From positions 26,886 through 90,885 of the forward strand of contig MEOG01000064.1 of the NCBI GenBank assembly GCA_001769125.1: a DNA stretch of 64,000 nucleotides, given 5' to 3'. The stretch is from Bacteroidetes bacterium GWF2_35_48. Lineage in GTDB: Bacteria; Bacteroidota; Bacteroidia; Bacteroidales; GWF2-35-48. The notes under the pieces were generated by a model. That model was given only the letters and a program-made list of their open reading frames with translations, had not been told where the DNA came from and made no database searches. How positions within the stretch are numbered: the stretch's first letter is position 1; every line of letters starts with the position of its first letter. Both the position numbers and the translations under genes were made by a program. Shown piece after piece: positions 35,045-43,890 of this stretch.

Positions 35045-36517
35045 ATGGCACGTATTAATCAAGGTTTTCTTGGCAATGCATCTGGTAAACTTGGAAATGT
35101 TGTTTTTGCTAAATGGCGTGATTTGCAAACTGCACATCAATATCAGCCCGATATCCATGATGCTAATTCACCAGCGCAGAAAAAACAACGTTCCCGGATG
35201 GTTACACTTCTGCAATTCTTAAAACCCCTGAATAAGAATTTTATTAAATTCTTTAATTCTTCTATTGCTAAAGGCTCTACGCCTTGGGCTGTGGCTATCA
35301 AACAAAATATGTCCGGTGTCCCTGAATCCGGTTGTTTTCCTCTGAATAATCTCAGGCTTGGTAAACCAAATCTTCCGTCTTTTGAAATTATTGAAGCAAC
35401 TTACAACCCATTTATTGACCTTACAACTGTCCGTTATGTTCCTAATCTTCCGGTATCTTCTCAAAATCCTTTTCCTTATTTATGTTGTGCGGTGTTGGGT
35501 CAATATAAAACAACGGATGGTTCTATAAAATTTGACATACGGCATTTACTTTCAGAAAATCCTGTTGGTATTTTTCTATGTTCATACTATTCAGGTGGTC
35601 ATGAACATGCTTTTGAAAACATCTGGAGCCATGGCAGGATGTGGTTCATTTATTATGACACTTTTGATATTGAAGGACACTATGACCCGATTCCTAATCT
35701 TTCTGAGCCAAGCGATTTCACACCTGTTTCAATAGTCGAGGGCTTTAATGTTGATATTCCTGATGACCTTGTTCCACTTGATGCGTTTTCATGGAAATAT
35801 GAAAAGAAAGCTGATAAATGGTATCTCATTTTAAGTATTGATATCAAGAAAACAAAAATCAAAAAACCTGCTGATTATACTATTATCTTTTGGGGTGTTG
35901 CCCTTCGTGATTCTAAACATGAACAGTCTGAGCCAATGGAATGGAATCTTAAAAATACAACCAAAGAAATTGAATTAGGTGATAAAGGTTTTGATGGCAG
36001 TATTCTTGGTTTGTATTCGCTTTTCACAACTGAAGGAGAACAGGTCAGCCGTTTCAACCGTTTTTATATCAGCAAAGATACTGACGACAAAGAACACCCA
36101 TATTTTGACCAGCTTTTTGATTGCTGTTATGCTTTTCCTACTTCTTTTATTCTTGATGGTAACCAGTGCGGTTTCTGTGGCTCAATTGATGAACTATTTA
36201 GTGATATAATTGAGCTTTGGGAACAAGGCTATTTAGGTAATGATAGCGACATTGAACCACGAAATGAAGTTGCTTTGAAAATCCCGACTGATGCAAACGG
36301 GACTATTACTGTAACTGGCTTTATTAGTCAGGAATTAAATGATTATATTTTTGATCGGGATAAAGTGGCCTTACTGGAAGTTGTTGCAAAATCTGGGTTC
36401 TCATTCAGCAAATGGGATGGTACTGATGCAGCAGATGTAAAAGACCTGGGCACAGGTAAATTTGAATTGGTAATGTCAAAGGAACGCAGTATCAGTGCTG
36501 TTTTCATTGCCATTTAA
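35045..36517 (+). CDS. DUF6266-like N terminus fused to a long unknown protein with a bacterial-repeat tail
   Basis: 490 residues. The opening MARINQGFLGNASGKLGNVV matches the DUF6266 signature (G-x-L-G, G-K-x-G-N-V). The central part (about 110-390) is unique here; it contains the Cys-rich stretch FDCCYAFPTSFILDGNQCGFCG near 360-380. The last about 75 residues (VALLEVVAKSGFSFSKWDGT ...KERSISAVFIA) follow the pattern of List-Bact repeats found on cell-surface proteins. No signal peptide is visible. It shares its N-terminal module with the gene upstream, so the two are paralogous at that end. Confidence 0.75.
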   Translation: MARINQGFLGNASGKLGNVVFAKWRDLQTAHQYQPDIHDANSPAQKKQRSRMVTLLQFLKPLNKNFIKFFNSSIAKGSTPWAVAIKQNMSGVPESGCFPLNNLRLGKPNLPSFEIIEATYNPFIDLTTVRYVPNLPVSSQNPFPYLCCAVLGQYKTTDGSIKFDIRHLLSENPVGIFLCSYYSGGHEHAFENIWSHGRMWFIYYDTFDIEGHYDPIPNLSEPSDFTPVSIVEGFNVDIPDDLVPLDAFSWKYEKKADKWYLILSIDIKKTKIKKPADYTIIFWGVALRDSKHEQSEPMEWNLKNTTKEIELGDKGFDGSILGLYSLFTTEGEQVSRFNRFYISKDTDDKEHPYFDQLFDCCYAFPTSFILDGNQCGFCGSIDELFSDIIELWEQGYLGNDSDIEPRNEVALKIPTDANGTITVTGFISQELNDYIFDRDKVALLEVVAKSGFSFSKWDGTDAADVKDLGTGKFELVMSKERSISAVFIAI

Positions 36518-36556
36518 TTAATTGTTTTAATTGTTAAATCTGAAAAATCTGAAAAT

Positions 36557-37015
36557 ATGAATGAGAAAAAACAAATAATAGATTACAGCAAATTCAAATG
36601 CGAAATCTACAACCCTGATGGCAAATACCTGAAGGATGCCATATTTAATAAGGACAATAATTTTTATTGTTCCGGCCTCATCCCTGGTCAGAAATATTTT
36701 GTTGTATTCAGTTATGATGGTATCTTTCTCCAATGCTTTTCTTTCACATGCGATATTGAGGGCAAAGTGGTTTATCTTTCACCGGCTCACATTGTTTTCA
36801 ATCACTCTGTAGAAATCTTATCAGGAAGTTTTCTAAACAATATAAAAGCAAAAATCAAGAAACGTCTTGAATATAACCTGCCTCAAACACGCTGGGCAAA
36901 GAAGGCACTCGATGCATTTATTGATTCAACACATGAAGGGAGGAAGAAAATACTTTGCCCAAATCAGCCTATTGCATTTAAAGTAGGGAGAGATTTAACC
37001 GTCAGTACAAATTAA
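36557..37015 (+). CDS. Island protein of unknown function
   Basis: 152 residues, no signal peptide, no membrane segment. The first half is beta-rich (KFKCEIYNPDGKYLKDAIF, GLIPGQKYFVVFSYDG), as in a small Ig-like domain. The second half is basic and helical (NIKAKIKKRLEYNLPQTRWAKKALDAF). I do not recognise it. It starts 39 bases after the DUF6266-like gene and is the last gene before the tRNA end of the island. Confidence 0.6.
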   Translation: MNEKKQIIDYSKFKCEIYNPDGKYLKDAIFNKDNNFYCSGLIPGQKYFVVFSYDGIFLQCFSFTCDIEGKVVYLSPAHIVFNHSVEILSGSFLNNIKAKIKKRLEYNLPQTRWAKKALDAFIDSTHEGRKKILCPNQPIAFKVGRDLTVSTN

Positions 37016-37104
37016 AAAGCATCTCCTTTTTGTCTTCATTGAATTTTACTACATTCATTTAATAGACAATGAGTTGCAATATAGTTCTTCGGTAAAACAT
37101 TATG

Positions 37105-37129
37105 CAAACCCTTTAAAATTCAGGGTTTG
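37105..37129 (+). terminator. Hairpin after the last island gene
   Basis: CAAACCCT (37105-37112) pairs with AGGGTTTG (37122-37129). It is followed by an AT-rich but not T-only stretch, so it is a weak terminator candidate. Confidence 0.45.
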
Positions 37130-37137
37130 TTAATTTG

Positions 37138-37159
37138 TTTTACCTATGTTTTACCTACC
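37138..37159. repeat. Short direct repeat TTTTACCTA next to the tRNA
   Basis: TTTTACCTA occurs twice, 12 bases apart, in ttttacctatgttttaccta. Tyrosine-recombinase islands of Bacteroidota often have such words just inside their tRNA end, so these may be integrase arm sites. Inference only. Confidence 0.35.
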
Positions 37160-37165
37160 AAATAA

Positions 37166-37200
37166 AAAACCCTTGCAAGTCCAGTATTTGCAAGGGTTTT
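37166..37200 (-). terminator. Terminator downstream of tRNA-Arg
   Basis: AAAACCCTTGCAA and TTGCAAGGGTTTT form a perfect 13-base stem around a 9-base loop. On the minus strand it lies 14 bases after the tRNA 3' end and is followed by T-rich sequence. It can also stop plus-strand transcripts from the island. Confidence 0.8.
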
Positions 37201-37213
37201 GTGTTTTTAATCG

Positions 37214-37287
37214 TGACTCCAGAGGGATTCAAACCCCCAACCTTCTGATCCGTAGTCAGATGCACTATTCAATTATGCTATGGAGCC
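37214..37287 (-). tRNA. tRNA-Arg (anticodon ACG)
   Basis: Read on the minus strand it folds as a complete cloverleaf of 74 bases: acceptor GGCTCCA with TGGAGTC (one G-T pair) and discriminator A; D stem GCAT with GTGC; anticodon stem TCTGA with TCAGA and loop CTACGGA, giving anticodon ACG; T stem GGGGG with CCCTC around TTTGAAT. CCA is not encoded. ACG becomes ICG and reads CGU, CGC and CGA arginine codons. The accessory island abuts its 3' side, the usual position for an integrated element; its 5' side overlaps a GIY-YIG reading frame. Confidence 0.93.
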
Positions 37288-37525
37288 ATTTTTTAATATA
37301 TTCTTTTCCACATCCAGATTTAAGATATTTTTCTCTTTCTCTTGCTTTTATTCTGCTTTCTACTTGTTCTTGATATACCAATTTCCAAGGAATGTATCCT
37401 TTTGTTGATCTTGTTTTACCACTATTATGCTCTAAAAGCCTTCTTTTTACATCTTTTGAAAACCCAACATACAATCTATTATCTTTGTAAACTCTGTATG
37501 ACGTAAACTATATAAAACATTGCAT
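37265..37525 (-). pseudogene. GIY-YIG nuclease-like frame running into the tRNA-Arg 5' half
   Basis: On the minus strand the frame reads YKDNRLYVGFSKDVKRRLLEH, then SGKTRSTKGYIPWKLVYQE and EREKYLKSGCGKEYIKK, a GIY-YIG domain with the YVG box, catalytic Arg region and the usual KYLK end. The last residues WLHSIIE are encoded by the 5' half of tRNA-Arg, and the stop TAG lies in it (37265-37267). An ATG at 37525-37523 is in frame but is followed by TAG at 37510-37508, and the first GIY strand is incomplete, so the gene looks broken. Short GIY-YIG frames abutting tRNA genes are common in Bacteroidota as I recall. Confidence 0.75.
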
Positions 37526-37536
37526 GACAAATCTTT

Positions 37537-37586
37537 AGATGCACCCTGCCGGCAGGCAGGCAGGTATTCAGTTATGCTATGGAGCC
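37537..37586 (-). repeat. tRNA-Arg 5'-half remnant interrupted by a 20-base palindromic insert
   Basis: AGATGCAC (37537-37544) and TATTCAGTTATGCTATGGAGCC-type sequence (37565-37586) repeat 37258-37287 of the intact tRNA with one mismatch, covering tRNA bases 1 to about 29. Exactly 20 bases (CCTGCCGGCAGGCAGGCAGG) at 37545-37564 are inserted at the D-arm. It marks the far boundary of the GIY-YIG segment. From 37590 to 37751 I see only AT-rich spacer. Confidence 0.8.
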
Positions 37587-37751
37587 TTTTTGGGATTGCA
37601 AATATACAAAAAAAAATAATACTTGAAATTTTTCTTGTTTTTTTATTTTTTAAAATCTGTATTAAATTCTTAGTTTTACATAAATTTTTTATGAATTTAA
37701 TATATTCAGAGGTATTTAAAAGCAGATGAAAAAAATTTAAAACTGTTTATC

Positions 37752-39047
37752 ATGAATTTAAAAGTCCGTTTAGTCGTAATGAATTTCTTCCAGTTTTTTG
37801 TCTGGGGAGCATGGTTAATTACAATTGCAAACTACTGGTTTGGGACAAAACAATGGGGTCCGGCAGAATTCGGCGCTATATTCCTTACACTTGGAATCTC
37901 ATCGCTTTTCATGCCCACACTAACAGGCATTATTGCAGACCGCTGGATTAATGCCGAAAAATTATATGCAATTCTTCACATATTAAGCGGGGCAACAGTT
38001 TTTTGTTTTCCTTTGATAAATGACCCGGATACTTTTTTTTGGTTTATGTTGCTTGCCATGTGCTTTTATATGCCAACAATCGCTCTGACAAATACTATTG
38101 GCTACAACGCATTAAAACAGGCCGGGCATGATGTTGTGAAAGCCTTCCCTCCCATCCGTGTTTTTGGCACCATCGGTTTTATTGCAGCTATGTGGATTAC
38201 CAATCTTACAGGAAACAAAGCAACGGAGTACCAGTTTTATCTCTCGGCTTTTGCTTCCATTGCTCTGGGAATTTATTCCTTTACTCTTCCCAAGTGTCCG
38301 CCTCAGATGCAGGCTACAGGCAAATCTTCTTTTGTTCAGTTATTCGGTTTAAATGCTTTTAAATTATTTGCCAATTACAAAATGGCGCTTTTTTTTATTT
38401 TTTCCATGCTGCTTGGTGCTTCGCTACAGCTTACAAACATGTATGGAGATGTGTTCCTCGATGAATTTAAAAATGTTCCCATTTATGCAGATTCATTTGT
38501 TGTAAAATATTCTACAATTATAATGTCTATTTCACAAATGTCTGAAACACTTTTTATTCTTACCATACCTTTTTTTCTTAAAAGATTAGGCATTAAAAAA
38601 GTAATGTTACTGAGCATGGTTGCATGGGTATTGCGTTTTGCATTGTTTGGATTTGGCGACCCGGCAGAAGGATTATGGATGATTATTCTCTCATGCATTG
38701 TATATGGAATGGCTTTTGATTTTTTCAATATTTCCGGAGCTTTGTTCGTGGAAACACAATGCCATCCCTCGATGAGAGCCAGCGCACAGGGTTTGTTTAT
38801 GATGATGACAAATGGTTTCGGAACAATCATTGGAAGTTTTATCAGCGGAAAACTCATTGCGGCTTACTTTACTGTTGAAAAAACCGTGGTAGAAAATGGC
38901 CAGACAATCACACATATAGAAAAAGAATGGCCGGACATCTGGATAACGTTTGCCGCCTATTCATTAGTTGTAGCAATACTTTTTGCAATATTATTCAAAC
39001 ATAAACATGATCGCACAGCTTTGGAAAATGCAAATATCGGTCATTAA
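37752..39047 (+). CDS. Nucleoside:H+ symporter-type MFS permease
   Basis: 431 residues with about twelve hydrophobic segments. The opening (VVMNFFQFFVWGAWLITIANYW) and the loop FPPIRVFGTIGFIAAMW with SLTNTIGYNA-like text before it follow the NupG/XapB nucleoside symporter family. By family knowledge it imports nucleosides with protons across the inner membrane. It is the first normal chromosomal gene beyond the tRNA. The next gene's likely start overlaps its end by 20 bases, so the two are probably co-transcribed. Confidence 0.85.
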   Translation: MNLKVRLVVMNFFQFFVWGAWLITIANYWFGTKQWGPAEFGAIFLTLGISSLFMPTLTGIIADRWINAEKLYAILHILSGATVFCFPLINDPDTFFWFMLLAMCFYMPTIALTNTIGYNALKQAGHDVVKAFPPIRVFGTIGFIAAMWITNLTGNKATEYQFYLSAFASIALGIYSFTLPKCPPQMQATGKSSFVQLFGLNAFKLFANYKMALFFIFSMLLGASLQLTNMYGDVFLDEFKNVPIYADSFVVKYSTIIMSISQMSETLFILTIPFFLKRLGIKKVMLLSMVAWVLRFALFGFGDPAEGLWMIILSCIVYGMAFDFFNISGALFVETQCHPSMRASAQGLFMMMTNGFGTIIGSFISGKLIAAYFTVEKTVVENGQTITHIEKEWPDIWITFAAYSLVVAILFAILFKHKHDRTALENANIGH

Positions 39048-40341
39048 TAAAGCGAAGTCTTTTTCCTTTTTTTTATTTTTTTTTATCATAAGACTTTTCT
39101 CTCCTGTATCTGCATATCCGCAGGCTGAATATAGTATTGTAATAGACCGCAATCTATCTTCAATTGTAGCAGGGCAGAACCTTCTGACATTCCATAAATG
39201 TATTTATGAGGCAGAAAATTTTTATTTCAAAACTTCCATTTTTGAAGAAAACACGTTTGCACGAAAATCAGCAGGAATAGCATATCGCCTAGGAAAAACA
39301 ATTCTTCTCGACAATATAATAGACCACATGACGGGTCTTATTCAACATGAAGTGTTTGGGCACGGTGCACGCTACAGAGAGCTGGGTTATACAAATTCAA
39401 GCTATACGCTCAACCTGTTTTTCCCTTATGGAAAAGGAAATGGAATGGCAATATCTGGGAATCCTCCGGATGGCAGAATCATTAGTAAACATGAAAGAAT
39501 ACTGAAAACAACAGGCGGAAATGAAGCAACAGGTATTTTAGCAGACCAGCTTACCCAGAACTGGCTAAACAGAGAAAGCATCAACTACAGAGAATGCGGA
39601 CTTTTTCTTGGCAGCTTTCACAATCTAACTTCATATATTGTATTCACAAAATATCAGAAATCAATTTCTTACAGTAATGATATCGGTTCATATATTTTTG
39701 AAATCAATAGCAATGAAGGACAATTCAGCAATGGTACGTATTATAATATAGATAAATTAATAAAATATTCTGCATTGAACCTATTCAACACATTTCAGTA
39801 TTTTGCAGCCTACACCTATCTAAAATCATATCTCTGGTCAGGTCAGGAGAACTTCGATTTCCCAATGATAAAAATGGCATCCGTAAAATATCTACCTTCC
39901 TTTCGCTTTGGGCTTTCACCCTTTGGCGCTGAATTTTATTCTGATCATTTTCTGAAATTCAACAAAAAACTTTTTTCTGTTTATGGAAGATATGGAGAAC
40001 CAACATTTCATAAATTTTGGGGAATTGGAGTAAATGCTTCTGATTTTTTTGATTTCAAATTTATAAAAATTTCTGCAAAAGCAGACTTATGGCAACAGCC
40101 TGAAGTCTGGCTCGGAGGAAAAGAATTATCTTCGCAAAAAAATCATTTCGGATATAGTATTTCCAATACATTGAAATTCAAATTCAGTAATAATAATTAC
40201 CCACTCACTTTATCAGTACAATACGGATATAAAAGTGCAGGTTTCATAATGGGAGAGACTCTAAACAAAGGTTTTATTTTGCGCGCAGGAATTTCATTCA
40301 CAGAAAAAAACAAAAAATCATCAGATCAAACCGGGTCTTAA
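39028..40341 (+). CDS. Predicted membrane/envelope protein with HExxxH motif
   Basis: The ATG at 39028 gives a good signal region ([25 protein letters not shown]); ATGs at 38983 and 39007 are also in frame. About 437 residues. The sequence HEVFGHG near 107-113, followed by ARYRELG, could coordinate a metal; the spacing is H-E-x3-H, not the classical HExxH. The second half alternates strands and ends LRAGISF like an outer-membrane barrel. I do not recognise the family. It overlaps the permease gene before it and, tail to tail, the trmD gene by 21 bases. Confidence 0.6.
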   Translation: MQISVINKAKSFSFFLFFFIIRLFSPVSAYPQAEYSIVIDRNLSSIVAGQNLLTFHKCIYEAENFYFKTSIFEENTFARKSAGIAYRLGKTILLDNIIDHMTGLIQHEVFGHGARYRELGYTNSSYTLNLFFPYGKGNGMAISGNPPDGRIISKHERILKTTGGNEATGILADQLTQNWLNRESINYRECGLFLGSFHNLTSYIVFTKYQKSISYSNDIGSYIFEINSNEGQFSNGTYYNIDKLIKYSALNLFNTFQYFAAYTYLKSYLWSGQENFDFPMIKMASVKYLPSFRFGLSPFGAEFYSDHFLKFNKKLFSVYGRYGEPTFHKFWGIGVNASDFFDFKFIKISAKADLWQQPEVWLGGKELSSQKNHFGYSISNTLKFKFSNNNYPLTLSVQYGYKSAGFIMGETLNKGFILRAGISFTEKNKKSSDQTGS

Positions 40342-40992
40342 TTTTTTTGTCCGTTCAACCGATTGTTCATGCAGCCATTTTTCAATTTCTTTTGTATTTC
40401 CCGATAGTAAAATATCAGGTGCTTTCCATCCTTTATATTCAGCAGGCCGCGTGTAAACAGGTGGTGCGAGCAACCCGTCCTGAAAAGAATCGGTAAGCGC
40501 AGATTGTTCGTCTGATATTGCGCCTGGAATAACACGAATCACACTATCAGCTATTATTGCTGCCGCGAGTTCTCCTCCGGTAAGAACATAATCTCCAATG
40601 GATATTTCCATTGTTATCAGATGTTCACGTATGCGATGGTCAATGCCTTTATAATGTCCGCAAAGAATCATCAGGTTGTTTTTCAGAGAAAGCGAATTGG
40701 CAAGTGATTGAGAATACAGTTCTCCATCAGGCGAAGTATAAATAATTTCGTCGTATTCGCGTTCTTTTTTTAAATGTGTGATAAGGTTATCAATGGGCTC
40801 AATCATCAGCACCATTCCCGCGCCCCCACTGAATGCATAATCATCAACCTGTCTGTGTTTATAGTTTGTATAATTACGGATGTTGTGAACAAAAATCTCT
40901 GCGATGCCCTTTTGCTGTGCGCGTTTTATGATAGAATGATTCAATGGGCTATCAAGCAGTTCAGGTAATATTGTAAGGATATCTATTCGCAT
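40321..40992 (-). CDS. trmD: tRNA (guanine-N1-)-methyltransferase TrmD
   Basis: 223 residues, the normal size. The trefoil-knot SAM-binding core is seen in [11 protein letters not shown] (about 130-140) and [15 protein letters not shown] (about 150-165), with [13 protein letters not shown] and [11 protein letters not shown] at the front and PVYTRP near the end. It methylates G37 at N1 in tRNAs with G at position 36, using SAM, and prevents frameshifting. In many bacteria it sits with rpsP and rplS; here it stands alone, facing the gene to its left with overlapping ends. Confidence 0.96.
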   Translation of the reverse strand: MRIDILTILPELLDSPLNHSIIKRAQQKGIAEIFVHNIRNYTNYKHRQVDDYAFSGGAGMVLMIEPIDNLITHLKKEREYDEIIYTSPDGELYSQSLANSLSLKNNLMILCGHYKGIDHRIREHLITMEISIGDYVLTGGELAAAIIADSVIRVIPGAISDEQSALTDSFQDGLLAPPVYTRPAEYKGWKAPDILLSGNTKEIEKWLHEQSVERTKKLRPGLI

Positions 40993-41084
40993 TGCTGCAA
41001 AAGTAATAGAAATTTATTGTTAAAAAACTACGGGTTTTAATAAATTACTGACGTTACGAAGAATGTTGTCTCGCAGGTGCTCAG

Positions 41085-41345
41085 TCTACAGTCCTCAGTC
41101 TACAGTCCTCAGTCCTCAGCCTGTTTGACTGCCGACTTGTTTGACTGCCGACTACCGACTTGTTTGACTACCAACTTGTTTGACTGCCGACTTGTTTGAC
41201 TACCGACTTGTTTGACTACCGACTTGTTTGACTGCCGACTACCGACTTGTTTGACTACCAACTTGTTTGACTACCGACTTGTTTGACTGCCGACTTGTTT
41301 GACTGCCGACTGCCGACTGCCGACTCTTTTGACTGCTGACCGCCG
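41085..41345. repeat. Tandem repeat array TTGTTTGACTGCCGAC
   Basis: About 260 bases composed of a 16-18-base unit varying between gacttgtttgactgccgac and gacttgtttgactaccgac, preceded by cagtcctcagtctacagt words. The unit length varies, and there are no unique spacers, so it is not a CRISPR. The rest of the spacer to 41611 is AT-rich; a weak hairpin CCGCGAAAGCGG sits at about 41523-41534. Confidence 0.85.
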
Positions 41346-41611
41346 ATTTCCAACTTCAACATAAACATCAATTTCTACAATTTGAGGAACATCAAGTAAT
41401 TATACCACTGATAATCTGCCTATACAATAACGATATACAAACATATACTGTAAATTAATTCAAAAATCTTTGTGAATCTTGCTCATTTATATAATTTCGT
41501 AGGCTTAAATGTAAAACCAAACCCGCGAAAGCGGATATAAAATTCTGGAAACAGAAGAACGTGGTAATTCTAACAGACAATAGTCTTGTATTAATTAAAT
41601 TATTTTGTGTT

Positions 41612-43672
41612 ATGCAAACGCCCGATGAAAATGCTCAAGTAAACAACGAAGGGATTAACCCGGTAAACGAAATTCCTACAACGGAAAATCTTGATACACC
41701 CGTATCAGATGCAATTGAAAACAAAGAAATTCTGGTATCTTCTGAAATTTTGGAAACGAATATTTCTGAAAAAAATGCTGAAATTCAACAACAGTCCGAA
41801 ATTAATGAAATTAAATCTGAGGTTCCATCTGAACAGGTTAACGATACACAAGAAGGAGGTATTTTAACCAATGAACTGGAAGAACTGGAAAATGGATCCG
41901 AATCAGAAGAACAGGATGAAGACGTTGAGTCTGGAGTACAATTGCCCTTGATGGATTATTCTGTAATAAGCAAAGAGGAACTGCTCGTCAGGCTGGAAGA
42001 TTTTATCGAAAACCAAGAGATAGAAAAAATCAGACTGAATGTTGAAAATATTAAAACAGCTTTTTATAAAAAACACAGGGCTAAAATTGAAGAAAAGAAA
42101 AAGATTTTTATTGAAGCCGGAGGAGAACCGGAAGCCTTTATTTCAGAAGAAGATCCCCATGAAATAAAATTCAAGGAATTATATAAAAAATATAAAGAAC
42201 TCCGTACCGCTTTTACAGAAAAAATAGAAAAAGAAAAACAGGATAACCTGCAAATTAAAAATAAAATTATTGAAGAAATCAAAGAGCTTGTTAACAGCAA
42301 GGAATCTATCAATAAAACATATCAGAATTTCCGCGATCTTCAGAAAAGATGGAGAGAAACAGGAGCGGTTCCACAAACAGAAGTAGGTCAGCTTTGGCAG
42401 AATTATCATCATCAGGTGGAACAATTTTATGATGTGATAAAAATTAATCAGGAACTTCGTGATCTTGACCTGAAAAAAAATCTTGAAGAAAAAATCAGAC
42501 TTTGTGAGCGCTCTGAAGAACTTATAATAGAGCCGGAAATCCTGAAAGCATTTAAAAAATTACAAGGCTTACACGATCAATGGAGAGAAATAGGACCTGT
42601 TCCCCGCGATAAAAAAGAAGAAGTATGGGAGCGCTTTAAACAAACTACTGCAACTATAAATAAAAAACATCAGGATCATTTTGATGTTTTGAAAGCTGAA
42701 TTTGAAAATAATCTTGAAGCAAAAACAATGATTTGTGAAAAAGCTGAAGAAATTATCAAATTTGAAAATAAGAATCCTAAAGAATGGGAAGAAAGAACCA
42801 AAGAACTTGTTGAGTTGCAAAAATTATGGAAAACAATAGGTCCTGCTCCCAAAAAAAATAATGCAAAAGTATTCATGCGTTTTAAAGAAACCTGCGATAC
42901 GTTCTTTAATGCGAAAAAAGATTTTTTTAAATCACTGAAAGAAGAACAAAATAATAATCTTCAGTTAAAAATTGAATTATGTATTCAGGTTGAGGGAATC
43001 AAAGACAGCAGCGAGTGGAAAAAAACAACCGACGAGATTATTACACTTCAGAAAAAATGGAAAGAAATTGGTTCCGTACCCAATAAACATTCAGATCTTG
43101 TTTGGAAAAGGTTTCGCGCAGCCTGTGATGCATTTTTTAACAGGAAAGAACAACATTTTGCATCACAAATACAGGAAGAGCAGGAAAATCTGAAATTAAA
43201 AAATGAACTCATTGAAAAAATTGAGGCTTATGTCCCCGGAGAAGACAATAATGAGGCTATTGTCAGCTTGAAAGAATTTCAAAATGAGTGGATGAATATT
43301 GGGCATGTTCCTATTAAAATGAAAGACGAACTTCAGAAAAAATTCAGAGAAGCTATTAATAAACATTACAGCAATTTAAATTTAGATAGGTCAAAAACAG
43401 AAATGATGCAGTTTAAAAACCGCATTCAGTCTTATTCAAATGAAGATAAACCTAAAGACAAAATCTATTCTGAAAAACTTAAAATTAACGATAGAATACG
43501 AGCTATTGAAGGCGATTTACACTTGTGGGAAAATAATATAGGCTTTTTCTCTAAATCTAAAAATGCAGAAGCTCTGATTAAAGATTTCAACGATAAAATT
43601 CAAAAAGCAAAAAGCGAAATTCAAATGCTGAAAGAACGAGTAAAAATGCTCGATAACATAAAAAAAGAATAG
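41612..43672 (+). CDS. DUF349-repeat coiled-coil protein
   Basis: I chose ATG 41612 (MQTPDENAQ) over 41561, because the longer start adds an unrelated hydrophobic stretch. The N-terminal 115 residues are acidic and low complexity (Glu, Asn, Val, Ser). From about residue 200 to 620 a unit of about 70 residues repeats five or six times, each with a W-x-x-I-G-x-(V/A)-P box (WRETGAVPQ, WREIGPVPR, WKTIGPAPK, WKEIGSVPN, WMNIGHVPI): this is the DUF349 repeat. The end is coiled coil. DUF349 proteins are conserved and of unclear function in Bacteroidota. It stands as a single gene. Confidence 0.9.
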   Translation: MQTPDENAQVNNEGINPVNEIPTTENLDTPVSDAIENKEILVSSEILETNISEKNAEIQQQSEINEIKSEVPSEQVNDTQEGGILTNELEELENGSESEEQDEDVESGVQLPLMDYSVISKEELLVRLEDFIENQEIEKIRLNVENIKTAFYKKHRAKIEEKKKIFIEAGGEPEAFISEEDPHEIKFKELYKKYKELRTAFTEKIEKEKQDNLQIKNKIIEEIKELVNSKESINKTYQNFRDLQKRWRETGAVPQTEVGQLWQNYHHQVEQFYDVIKINQELRDLDLKKNLEEKIRLCERSEELIIEPEILKAFKKLQGLHDQWREIGPVPRDKKEEVWERFKQTTATINKKHQDHFDVLKAEFENNLEAKTMICEKAEEIIKFENKNPKEWEERTKELVELQKLWKTIGPAPKKNNAKVFMRFKETCDTFFNAKKDFFKSLKEEQNNNLQLKIELCIQVEGIKDSSEWKKTTDEIITLQKKWKEIGSVPNKHSDLVWKRFRAACDAFFNRKEQHFASQIQEEQENLKLKNELIEKIEAYVPGEDNNEAIVSLKEFQNEWMNIGHVPIKMKDELQKKFREAINKHYSNLNLDRSKTEMMQFKNRIQSYSNEDKPKDKIYSEKLKINDRIRAIEGDLHLWENNIGFFSKSKNAEALIKDFNDKIQKAKSEIQMLKERVKMLDNIKKE

Positions 43673-43742
43673 GGGGGAAAGAAAATTCTTTGTCTATTTT
43701 ATTAAACTAGCGATATAGTTGTTGTTGCGGAAAATGTTTTAT

Positions 43743-43816
43743 TGTCGGAAGCCGGAAGTCAGAAGTCAGAAGTCGGAACAAAGCCACTTCCGACTTCGGT
43801 CTTCAGGCTTCCGACA
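43743..43816. repeat. Long inverted repeat TGTCGGAAGCC ... GGCTTCCGACA
   Basis: Perfect 11-base arms at 43743-43753 and 43806-43816 enclose further complementary text (GAAGTCGGAA against TTCCGACTTC). This is a long hairpin between the DUF349 gene and the TonB receptor. It may end the first transcript or be a mobile palindromic repeat. Confidence 0.7.
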
Positions 43817-43890
43817 GATTATAAAAAAGCTTTTTGCGTAACATGAAATAATAATTCTGAAAATCTCACATTGATAATTTATTTGATAGA

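Noticed and set aside
33312..37015. Prophage remnant
   Set aside because: The J-domain protein, small membrane protein and DUF6266 proteins could suit a phage, but no terminase, portal, capsid, tail or lysis gene is visible.
40321..40341. Frameshift or assembly error at the overlap of the membrane protein and trmD
   Set aside because: Both C termini look natural; a 21-base convergent overlap is ordinary in compact genomes.
41085..41345. Possible CRISPR array
   Set aside because: Units are contiguous and vary in length, there are no unique spacers, and no cas gene is present.
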